From: Pomphorhynchus laevis
Lineage: Eukaryota > Acanthocephala > Palaeacanthocephala > Echinorhynchida > Pomphorhynchidae
Length of the DNA stretch: 64,000 nt
Assembly (NCBI GenBank): GCA_012934845.2
Contig: WNNJ02002970.1
Location: 1 to 64,000 of the forward strand
Reading direction: 5' to 3'
Both the position numbers and the translations under genes were made by a program. The notes beneath the pieces were generated by a model. That model was given only the letters and a program-made list of their open reading frames with translations. It was not told the DNA's origin and searched no databases. Positions 1 to 9,513 of the stretch are shown in pieces. Numbering within the stretch: the stretch's first letter is position 1; each line of letters starts with the position of its first letter.

Positions 1-690
1 AATTATATACTAATATATAAATTTTATACTTATTCTAAATTATATACATATAAGTATATGAGTATATAAGTACATAGTATATTATATACTTAAATTATAT
101 ATTAAATTCTCTACATATTATCAAATTATATACTTACTCCCTTCTTGTAAATTATATAATCATTTAATGCCAATCGGGATGATTTGAATGTAAGATTTTC
201 AAATCGTGGTTTTATTTAATTATATATTCTCATTTTACTTAATTTACCTATTTTGTTTTTGCTAAAGTATCGTTATGAAGTCTTTTATACATTAGATATA
301 GATTAAAAAATTATTAGTTTTGTATATTAGAATATTTTTAAAATTTAATATATTATTTTTTTAGCATCTGATCCACAAAGCAATGCAACGATTCAATTTA
401 TTGCAGGTCATGACTCTGCGAATTTGTTCATTACAATCGAAGTTGTATGTACCTTGTCTTATGAGAACATACAATGAATTATGTGTTTCCCATAATTATC
501 AAACAATTTGATGTACTAGCAGATATCAATATAAACCAATATAATTATATTGATTATATTAATTATATTAATAAATTATAATTAATTATATAATTATGTA
601 TAACTATATCTCTGCAGAGTTTTCTAAAATACTCTTGTCTAATTATTATTTTGAATTAATTTAAAAAAATTATTTATTTTAAGTAAATAA
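1..690. other. AT-rich non-coding sequence
   Basis: This stretch is dominated by A/T runs and short palindromic TATA-type tracts. I see no open frame with family motifs, no RNA gene and no recognisable repeat family. It ends where a GC-richer LINE tail begins. Confidence 0.6.
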
Positions 691-694
691 AAAT

Positions 695-1030
695 ATGTCT
701 ATTCTTTTAAACCTGGATAGACTTAAACGTATCCTGAAGAAAGCTAGATGGGCTCTGAAACGGGCCCAGCATCTGTCATTAAATGGGATAACCCGAGTGC
801 GCCTCTGGGGTACTTAGGCGATCTCGGGATTAGTCTGCATTTCACGAGGACGTCCCCCAGAACAAAGACTAAGATGTCTCAAGCTCCTCATCTCGAAATT
901 ACCAACCATAGTCCGCCTTTACTGGACTCTTAGGTTTGTGAAAGACCCTGAATGGTTCAGTCAGAGGGCGGTGCACTGGTGCGGCCGAGGGGCTCAGATC
1001 CCTCTTGACCTGAGGCCGCAAGGATAATTT
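695..1030 (+). mobile_element. 3' end fragment of an APE-type LINE (same family as 62.1-63.4 kb)
   Basis: The fragment encodes, with frame changes, the C-terminal part of a LINE ORF2. Pieces such as KKARWALKR and VRLWGT, then a frame giving LISFTRTSPRTK-like residues, match the end of the copy at 63.1-63.4 kb and the one at 16.66-16.87 kb. It ends with the shared tail containing CCCTCTTGACCTGAGGCC. It is visibly richer in GC than its flanks. Only the last few hundred bases are present, as expected of a 5'-truncated LINE insertion, and it is not functional. Assignment to a LINE is firm because of the three-way repeat; the clade is not established. Confidence 0.75.
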
Positions 1031-1860
1031 GAAGATTTCAAAATACACGTCGTGAACGGTTTATATTTAAAGTTGTCTTTTGCATGTCTTCGTTTCTTAA
1101 AGTTTTTATCGGTTATATAGTTATTAACAAAACCCTTATTTATTAATCTTCTGCTAACCCGAAAGATTGCATGTATACAGGGAGATCACATATAGGGGAG
1201 ATCACACAGCAGGTGTTTTTAATAGAATTCAATCTAGGATGACCATAGATTACTGCATACCACAAATATTCAAATAAAAACCGATTACGGCAAAATATTT
1301 GACAACAAAAATTATATAAAACGATATTATTGTTTTGAACAATGTTCGAGTAATAACTGATTAAAAAGTCTTTGACTATATCTATTTAATCTAGATACCT
1401 ATCGTATACAAATACAGTTAGATATACAAATACCCGATTATCTCTATATAAGACAAAAGCTATAAATCAAAAAGTGTTTTAAATAAATGTATTTAATGTA
1501 TTTAAGTAAATAAAAATATGTCTATTCTTTTAAAATTATAGAATGAGATTGTGGGCTACTAATTACATTTACTAATGTTCGAGATAATAGAAATAATTAG
1601 TTTATAAAGTCATTGATAAATTTTGATGGCATAGTTTTGTATAATAAATATTATTTATTAATATACTAAATTATTTATTTTAAATTATTATATTTATCAT
1701 AAACATGATACATTTACATTACACAGCCTTATTGTATTAAGCAGACATGTAGTTAGATCAGTGTTGTCAGATTTAAATGGCTAAAAGTAGCTTAAAATTG
1801 TTCAAAATTAGTAGCTCCTTTCAAAATAGCCGAGAACACCTTAAGAAAATTTGTCCTCAG
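1031..1860. other. AT-rich non-coding sequence
   Basis: No coding frame or repeat family is recognised here. Around 1495-1540 there is a short direct repeat of the sequence at 683-715 (AAATAAAAATATGTCTATTC, then a TTTTAAA tail), so the LINE insertion border may have been duplicated locally. Confidence 0.5.
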
Positions 1861-1865
1861 AACAA

Positions 1866-2747
1866 ATCAAATAAGCTAACTGAGTCTACGTATTTTATAT
1901 TGCAAATTGAAAATAATGCAAAATAAGAGTTAAATAGTTAAATAATGAAAAATTAATTAATAATAAATAATTGTTATAAGATTTTATATAATTTATATCA
2001 AGATGAATTATAAACTGAAATTAAAAATAAAAATCAATTTTTATGAATTGACTAATAGATAACAAACTATGTATCAGAATAAGGATTAGAGGTAATCAGG
2101 AGGAAGTGCTATATTATCAGGTTTCGGCCCCTAACTCCTCTAAACATAGTAGGGGGTCCAAATCCATGCTAATGATGTATTTCCTCTGATAAAACTATCT
2201 AGTATCTTATTCTAATACAAAGTATATTATTTATTATCCATCCACAAAAATTTTGCCACTTAAAAGTTTGATTTATATATTTTACTATTTTCTGCTTGAT
2301 GTTATTTTTATAGTAACCTAGTTTAAAATATGTATCTATTAAATTATTTAAATGATTTTGAAGAAAGCCAATATCATTACATATTGTTGCAATTCTTAAA
2401 ATTTCATTATTTAATGTATTATATTTTATATTATATGGTATGCATGAATGCTCATGCAAAAATATGTTTCTTGTAAATTTAAATATGTCATCTTTACGAT
2501 ATAAATTAATAGTAGTTTTAGTTAATGTTAATTTAATGTTCATATCTAGATATACACCTTCTTTATCATTAATATTGGTTTTGTTAAGAATAAGGCTTTC
2601 TGGATAAATGTGCTCGCTAATTGAATAAAAATTATTAGAATTAAATACACATATATCATCAATGTATCGAAACATATATTTCATATATTTATATTGTTTA
2701 GATTTAGTTTTGCACGCTTATGAACAAATTCATATTCTATAAAAATC
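1866..2747 (-). mobile_element. Penelope-like element fragment: RT C-terminus plus terminal repeat
   Basis: Read on the minus strand, 2747-2199 encodes the end of a Penelope-like reverse transcriptase. It has the motif C region FRYIDDICVF, then YLDMNIKL and a basic tail with FTRNIFLHEHS. The same peptide is found on the plus strand at 6360-6735. Downstream on the minus strand, 2200-1866 is the family's terminal repeat: the ATGATGTATTTCC block, the GGTTTCGGCCCC block, and the border AGCTAACTGAGTCTACGTAT. PLEs are retroelements with pseudo-LTRs and usually a GIY-YIG domain. The RT N-terminal half and the endonuclease are absent, so this is a dead fragment. Confidence 0.85.
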
Positions 2748-2777
2748 AAGTCACCAAGTTTTACTTGGTGACTTGAT
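2745..2777. repeat. Perfect 15-bp inverted repeat (hairpin)
   Basis: ATCAAGTCACCAAGT at 2745-2759 is followed by a three-base spacer and its exact reverse complement at 2763-2777. It sits just where the upstream PLE reverse-transcriptase homology ends, so it may be an insertion scar or a terminal fold-back. No terminator role is implied in a eukaryotic setting. Confidence 0.8.
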
Positions 2778-4780
2778 ATATGTATTATCATACACTATAA
2801 TAATTCTAGATTAATTAATATAATAAGTCTATTATATAATAATTCTAGGTAAACAAAAATAGACGACAAAGAAACAAGATGAATTGTCAAAGCGTTCAAT
2901 TCGCAGTGTCATATGTTACAGAATTCGACAGTCGTGTGCGTGTAACGATTTGAAGCAAGACTTATTGCAATAACATAATCTTGATAATTACAAGATAAAA
3001 TAATGGAGATAATTATTTAGGGAATTATTATTATTATATTATTATTAGAATTATTATTTATAATAATAATAATTCTTTATTATTTAGGGACCTTGTTAAG
3101 TATCAACTTTAGAGAACCTGCAAGCGATCATTTGATAAGTAACTATTAATGTTAAAAAAATAAATTATCGTAAAGAAAAGAATGAACAAGATCAGAAATT
3201 TTATTGATGATGGGCTATCAAGGCCCCTTCTTTTCTGCTTGGCGAGCGATAGTGTGCGCATTCCATCATTAGAGTGAGAGATATCCTGTAGATAATATTA
3301 TCTCTTATTTATTATCTCTTATTTATTTCGTGAGTCATAAAGTTCACTCTTCTAACATACTCTACAGGAATATTCAATCATTTGAAGTATTACATACGAT
3401 GGGTAAAGACAGCACAAAATATACAGTAAACAATTAGACATTCAAATGTATATCTAAATGTAACGGCTAATTGTATAATATCCGTTAGTCATAAGAACAG
3501 TCAGTTAATGTGACAAAGACGTTTATTTTAAGCGGTGATACACACATTGCCTATCTTTAATATTTTTTACATGTAAAAATTAAAAACCAAACAAGTTAAA
3601 TCAATATAACAAAATCAATTTTAAAGGAAGAATAATGAAGTTATATAGCAACCTCATTCATCAAATTAAACTTTTTTATCCGCTTCATCCTTTAAAAACC
3701 CATTTACCCCCTTAAATTCCATTTAATCCCTTTATCCCCATTTACCTCGTTTTTCATTTGATTAACGCTTTTTTACACTTTGTTATTAAAAAACTCTGCC
3801 ATTGAAAATTATTAAAAAATGCAATATGCATATATCTTAGATTGAACATTAATGGAGGAATAGATTAAAGAGTATAAAAGGGGATAAAATGAGTTGGAGT
3901 GGGTAACTGAGGTAAATAGGATAAGTAGTTTTCATCCTCATTAGATCAAAATATCTAGTACTTATCCCTAATTATATCCAATTTTAGGTTCTAGCATATT
4001 ATAGAAACATTCGTTATTATTCATCTTGTTCATTTTCACTGATGGTAACAGAAAAGATCCGAAAATTTTCAACATGTACTTCAATGCTTTTAGATAATAT
4101 AACGGTTTAGCCGTGACCTCTTATAATTTTGTAATTATCGGCAAAACCGTTAACTAATTAACTTATTAATTAACTTATTAACTCTTAATTAAGTTTTAAT
4201 TACTTAATTAAATGATACAATGGTTGAGCGAGCAAGTGAGCGCAAGCATGTCTAAAGTCATTAGCTATCAAAACCGCTAAAAAGTAAAAGCATAAATATG
4301 ATTAATTATTATCAAATTAATAATTAATTAATAATTAATTAATATTTAATTAATTATTAAATAAATCAATTTTTATAAATTATAATGAATAATTAATTAA
4401 ATTATTATTAATTAATTATTTTAATTTATTATTATTTATTATTAATTTTCAATGAAATAACTTGACCATTAGCACGTACCACGATATCTCTTCCTTCGTT
4501 TAGTACACAGAGACTACGACCTTAATGATTAAAATAACTTATTAGATTGCCCTCTAATGATTTTCTACCGTTCTTAGATTGTGAAGTTTCAACCAAGGAT
4601 ATTACTATTACCAAGGTTTACAGAATAAAAACTAAAACTAGTTTATATATTCGTTGAGATAGCTATCATTTGGACTCTACAAAACTAGGTGTTTTCCATG
4701 GCTTCTGTCTACGAGCCTTTCGAATTTGTAGCCTTGAAGTAGATCTCCACGCTAAATTAGCTACGCCATTCACCACGCTG
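2778..4780. other. Intergenic sequence without recognised genes
   Basis: This is mostly AT-rich. Around 4130-4440 it is built of TTAATTAA-type short palindromes. Somewhat less AT-rich patches (3190-3260 and 4470-4760) show no frame with recognisable motifs. The last bases before 4780 may be remnant of the PLE that follows. Confidence 0.45.
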
Positions 4781-4829
4781 TTAATTTAATAACCCCGCTG
4801 TTAATTTAGACCAAGTCATAAATATGGCA

Positions 4830-5346
4830 AAGGAATATTTTAACAACTCAACGTAATCTGTCTTAATTGATCCTAAACCATTGAGGCATTGGTTATCTAT
4901 TCCATCATTAGACATCCTAAGTGAAGACATCATAGTTAAAATAAAAAGATTAAAAAAACTAAAAATGTTTTGTTGTATGAAAAGCAATTTTTTCTTAGTG
5001 TCGGCCGTTACAAAGCCAAAAATATCGTTGCTTGATAGGACAGGTGTCGTCTATAGGATATGTTGTAGTAAATTACCCAGTATGCATCTTGGACAAACAG
5101 GACAAACTCTCAGAACGATATTAGTTTAACGTAGAAGGGCGCTAGCAACATCAGCGCATTCGGCATTAGCTGATCATGCATTGGAAACAAAACACGAAAT
5201 AGATTTCGATAAAGCTGAGATTTTATGTACAGAACCTAATCTGAATCGCCGACTGATTTTGGTGGCTGCGGCAATAAATATATTAGATACAGATTTGAAC
5301 ATAAAGAATTATTTCCTGTTACATACCTATAATCATGTTGATTTGT
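4830..5346 (+). mobile_element. Penelope-like element GIY-YIG endonuclease fragment
   Basis: The frame from about 4881 gives a linker and then GVVYRICCSKLPSMHLGQTG, which is the N-terminal part of a GIY-YIG nuclease in the form typical of PLEs (their usual form is roughly Y-x-I-x-C...Y-x-G-Q-T-x-R-x-L). Further downstream come HALETKHEIDFDKAEIL and NRRLILVAAAI, matching the conserved H...ID...A.IL and R..LE..I blocks. The nuclease nicks target DNA for insertion. Its RT partner is not attached: the next unit is a terminal repeat. The style of this peptide suggests a PLE subfamily different from the AT-rich RT fragments elsewhere in the window. It is broken. Confidence 0.8.
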
Positions 5347-5371
5347 AATATTTTGTTGTTTCAGATTATTC

Positions 5372-5401
5372 TGAAAATGTTTCCGGCAAGGGATCGAAAT
5401 A
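5372..5401 (+). ncRNA. Degenerate hammerhead-ribozyme-like core
   Basis: Just after the GIY-YIG frame ends, CTGAAAATG is followed by a short imperfect helix (GTTTCC with GGGATC) and then GAAAT. The order matches the hammerhead core CTGANGA, helix II, GAAA. One core position differs (A where G is invariant) and the helix has a mismatch, so it is probably inactive. Hammerhead motifs are known in PLE terminal repeats. Confidence 0.35.
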
Positions 5402-5554
5402 TTAAAGAAATGTTTAATTTCTTTTTTGCTGGGAAAGGCTTTTCGATTTAATATAAAATAACGTATATTAATTTAAAACGCAATTCATTTATTCATTCAA
5501 ACAAATTAAATGAGCGAATCAACCAGTACTTTATGTGATGTATGATCATGAAAT

Positions 5555-5841
5555 TTGTAAATTTTTGTAGAGGAGTTAGGGGCCGAAACCTGATATCATA
5601 GCAGTTCCTCCTGATGACCTCTAATTCTTATTCTGATACAACGTCTGTTATTTATTAGTCAATTCACAAAAATGACGTTTATTTTATATTTTATTTTTTA
5701 TTTTATTTTTTTAACTTGATTTAAATTATAGAAAATCTAAAAACAATTATTAATTTTATTATTTAATTATTAAAATTTGATTTAGCATTATTATGTTTTG
5801 TTTATTTTATAATTATATTAAATACGTAGACTCAGTTAGCT
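5555..5841 (+). mobile_element. Penelope-like element terminal repeat, 5'-truncated copy
   Basis: The copy begins inside the structured block (GAGGAGTTAGGGGCCGAAAC), continues through CTGATGACCTCTAATTC and TATTAGTCAATTC, and ends at the family border AATACGTAGACTCAGTTAGC near 5825-5841. PLE reverse-transcriptase sequence follows directly. This is the arrangement expected for a PLE with a repeat at each end. Confidence 0.8.
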
Positions 5842-6790
5842 GATTTAATTAAAGCACACTTTAAAAAATATTGCAAGGTAATCGAAATAAAAAACTGGTA
5901 TAAAACACTATTTCAGTATTAATTCTACAAAAGAATTTTTAGAACAGACGAAAGGAACAAATTTTCAAAATATAAATACATACGATTTTAGTACTCTTTA
6001 TACAAATCTAGGTTTAGTAGATATTAAAGAAGCGTTAGTAAAATTAATTAATCTTATATTCGGAAAAAGATATACATATATATGTTATAATAATTAACGC
6101 CTATCTAACAAAAATTAAACCATTAAATAAATATAAATATATGGATAAAATTGAATTAATAGAATCCTTAAATATTTTGATAAATCAAAATTATTTAAAA
6201 GTAGGGACATCTTTATTTAGGCAAGTAAAAGGTGTTCCAATGGGTGGTAATCGTAGCCCAGTTATAGCTGACTTGTATTTAAGCTTTATAGAATATGAAT
6301 TTGTTCATAACTGTGTAAAAACTAAATCTAAACAATATAAATATATGAAATATGTTTCGATACATTGATGATATATGTGTATTTAATTCTAATAATTTTT
6401 ATTCAATTAGTAAGCACATTTAACTAGAAAGCCTTATTCTTAACAAAACCAATATTAATGATAAAGAAGGTGTATATCTAGATATGAACATTAAATTAAC
6501 ATTAACTAAAACTACTATTAATTTATATCGTAAAGATGACATATTTAAATTTACAAGAAACATATTTTTGCATGAGCATTCATGCATACCATATAATATA
6601 AAATATAATACATTAAATAATGAAATTTTAAGAATTGCAACAATATGTAATGATATTGGCTTGTTTCAAAATCATTTAAATAATTTAATAGATAAATATT
6701 TTAAAGTAGGTTACTATAAAAATAGAATCAAATAGAAAATAGTAAAATATATAAATCAACACAATAATATAAAGAATAAATTTAAACTCT
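5842..6790 (+). mobile_element. Penelope-like element reverse transcriptase remnant
   Basis: In order this encodes the KAHFKKYCKVIE block, YDFSTLYTNL (RT motif A region), KGVPMGGNRSPVIADLYLSF (motif B and following) at 6210-6290, FRYIDD (motif C) at 6355-6372, YLDMNIKLTL, and the FTRNIFLHEHS tail. These are the hallmark blocks of PLE reverse transcriptases, which are related to telomerase. The coding frame is interrupted in several places. Terminal repeats flank it on both sides (5555-5841 and 6780-7190), so 5555-7190 is best read as one shortened element lacking the endonuclease. Confidence 0.85.
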
Positions 6791-7190
6791 TAAGTGGCAA
6801 ATTTTTATGGATGGATAATAAATAATATACTTTGTATTAGAATAAGATACTAGATAGTTATTTCAGAGGAAATACATCATTAGCGTGTATTTGGCCCCGC
6901 TGCAATGTTGGGTAGAGGAGTTAGGGGCCGAAATCTGATAGCATAGCAGTTCCTCCTGATGACCTCTAATTCTTATTCTGATACAACGTCTGTTATTTAT
7001 TAGTCAATTCATAAAAATGACGTTTATTTTAAATTTCATTTTTTTAACTTGATTTAAATTATAGAAAATCTAAAAACAATTATTAATTTTATTATTTAAT
7101 TATTAAATTTTGATTTAGCATTATTATGTTTTGTTTATTTTATAATTATATTAAATACGTAGAGTCAGCTAACTGATTTGATTTATCTAT
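6780..7190 (+). mobile_element. Penelope-like element terminal repeat, near complete
   Basis: This runs from the CTTAAGTGGCAAA block through TACTTTGTATTAGAATAAG, the structured block (6863-6959), TATTAGTCAATTC, and the AT-rich tail to the border AATACGTAGAGTCAGCTAAC. It is the plus-strand twin of the minus-strand copy at 11562-11965. Confidence 0.85.
6863..6959 (+). ncRNA. Structured RNA block of the PLE terminal repeat (pseudoknot fold)
   Basis: Pairings seen by eye: outer stem TCAGAGGAA (6863-6871) with TTCCTCCTGA (6950-6959, one bulge); hairpin ATACAT/GTGTAT (6872-6877 and 6885-6890); helix GGCCCC (6893-6898) with GGGGCC (6924-6929); helix CTGCAATG (6900-6907) with CATAGCAG (6942-6949, one mismatch). 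The last two helices interlock. Function is unknown; a processing or self-cleaving RNA is a possibility. Confidence 0.5.
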
Positions 7191-7559
7191 ATTTAGTTTA
7201 TAATAAAAATTACAATAGTGAACTCAACAATATAAATCTATTTTTTAATTCTGCCGATCTGAAATAGAGGCAATCTTGATAAAAATTTACAAGAGAATAC
7301 GTGTAGCAGTGAGTAACATTTCTTCTTATACATAACGCATACCTTCTACATAGACTGAATCGTTTTGCAATGGAATGCGTATACAACAAAATATTATGAT
7401 TCCGTGTATAGATGTTCTTCATACCAGCGATCACTTCGTTGTTCTTGGATATGTTGCTGATCCAATTCAATTCTCCGAACAACACCCACTAGTTTCATGC
7501 TCAACAAGACATCATTAAATAGTCAGCACTGACTTTGTAAATAATACTCCCCAGAACAT

Positions 7560-7950
7560 AAAATGTACTAACTCAATGGGGTCAGAGGGAATACCGCCTA
7601 TTTTTTGAAGAACGTCACAACCATGATTTGCTGCCTCTTATCAGTATCTTCATAAATGTTTGGAATCCTGGCATCATCCCCAACAATCTGTGAGATGCGA
7701 TTGTAGTCCCAATTTATAAAAAGGGCGACGTGTCTAAAGTCGAAAATTACCGCCCGATTAGCTTAACGCGCATCTGCAGTAAGATCATGGAACGTATCAT
7801 TCTCTCTAGTATGGAACGTCACACCGTAAGCGCAAATAGCATGACCACTGCACAACATGGCTTTAGAGCAGGTCACTCCACCACAACCAATATCCTGGGA
7901 TCGCGATTCCACAATATGAATTCATTGAATTAAAATCGCCCCTACATTTA
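7560..7950 (+). mobile_element. LINE reverse transcriptase fragment (Jockey/CR1-like)
   Basis: The plus strand encodes, with a frame change, a stretch around VVPIYKKGD and then VENYRPISLTRICSKIMERI and AQHGFRAGHST. These are the conserved RT finger blocks that precede motif A in APE-type LINEs (K.G....YRPISL, and QHGFR..RS). Nothing after the QHGFR block is preserved, so this is an internal fragment. It lies 370 bp beyond a PLE terminal repeat and is unrelated to it. Confidence 0.8.
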
Positions 7951-7959
7951 TAGACCCTT

Positions 7960-9500
7960 TTTCACGCCGTCATGCTAAGAGATTAGTTCCGGACGACCAA
8001 TACGTAACACATAGTGGAACGGGTTGAATAACATCCTATTGACCGTCAAATACGCATAAAGCATGTTTGTGTTTATCACTAAAGCTAATTTAAAAAGCTA
8101 ATTTAAATCGAAGATCTAAGTGAGGGTGACGAACGTGAGTATTAGTATAATTAAGATCCAAACAAATTTTATCATGTGAAGCTACTAAAGACCGCTTTTC
8201 TTCAGGAAAATGCATACGGAAATTAATAGAATCACAGTATTCTATAAGCTGTTTGAGTTTTGTAATGGATCAGTGCAACGCTCATTGAAATCGAGAACGA
8301 TCAGTATTAATGTAGAATTTTCTGTATTATCGATAACCTTATATATTTCGTCTATTATATTAGCAGCACATCAGATAAGTTTAAACTAACAGCAATGAAA
8401 GCGGTATCAGGAGTTTTAGGATAAAAGAATTTTAATAACGACATTTCACGTCTTTGAATAAAAGTTTAGCATCGAAAATAACACTATTCGCAGTGCGGAT
8501 CAGCTCCCTAGCAAAGCTGGGATATTAAAAGTATAAAATCCCGGAATAGAAGAAAGCTTCACTGCACATTGGCTATAGTAAAATCAAAATATTGGAAATA
8601 TCAATCAATGTATTAAATTCATTATTAATTAAAGATTTTAAACCCTCTACATTAAATAACCAGAATTTAAAAATGATTGAATTTGAAATGATTGATGGGA
8701 TTTGATAGTTATATAGAGGCAGATATAGGTATTGATGGATCGATATAAGGAGCTGACAACATATTAATTAGTGCCGGCTAAGTATTGAAATTAAAAAATA
8801 TCAAAGACATATGTATAACGGTATCGTTTCATAATTATTTTATGCGATTAGTAATTATTACTTATTGATTATTACTTATATTTTAGTTATCATATATTTA
8901 TCATATTATGTTTGCCAATGTGTCTAATATCTTATATCTATTATTACAATAATAAAATATTATTTTAATTCGTATTACACTATAAGATTATTACACTATT
9001 AGATTACACTATTATATTTCTTTATTATTTTAATAATTATTACACTATAATAATTAAATAATAATTAAATAATTATATTTTCACTCATAATCGGTTAAAA
9101 TAATACAATCCATATAAAGGTATTTTAGGCTTGTAAAAAAGCAATAGAAAATGACATTTAAAAGGTCATTGAACGCTCTCAAGTGTCCACGATTGTAAAT
9201 CATAATTAAAAACCTTTAAAAATCTAAAAGCCACAATAATTATTTTAGTTGCTTAATAAATACTTATTAAAATATACTTATTAAAATAAAAGTTTGGTTT
9301 CGTTTGTGAGGATTATTGACTAACTTGCTTATAAAATAATAAACTGTTTGTAAAATAAGGTAAGAACGTTTTTTAAATTAGACCAAAAAATTCAAAATTA
9401 AGTAAACTTAAATTATTTAATTTGTGATCATTTATTAAAGATTTTTACGGATTATTTTTAGAATTCGATTTGTCCCATTCATATACATACTTTAAAACTA
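7960..9500. other. Gene-free region with a weak coding remnant
   Basis: On the minus strand, about 8460-8050 gives patches such as REMSLLKFFYPKTPDTAF and LKQLIEYCDSINFRMHFPEE, which look like decayed protein sequence. No family could be named; a retroelement remnant is the most likely origin. From 8580 to 9500 the sequence is AT-rich and I see nothing. Its last part should hold the 3' untranslated region of the NAPRT gene. Confidence 0.4.
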
Positions 9501-9513
9501 AATAAATTACATT

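Noticed and set aside
6893-6949. HDV-like ribozyme fold for the two interlocked helices
   Set aside because: The order of the two helices fits a nested pseudoknot, but I could not find the third short hairpin or the catalytic-C joining segment that HDV-like ribozymes need.
6950-6966. CTGATGA after the outer stem of the terminal-repeat block as a hammerhead core
   Set aside because: It sits where a hammerhead core would follow helix I, but the next bases do not form a helix II and the later GATAC is not GAAA. The GAAAC in the block lies upstream, not downstream, so the order is wrong for a standard hammerhead.
7210-7485. Minus-strand frame of 91 codons
   Set aside because: No motif, no flanking support, and it overlaps the tail of a PLE terminal-repeat region.
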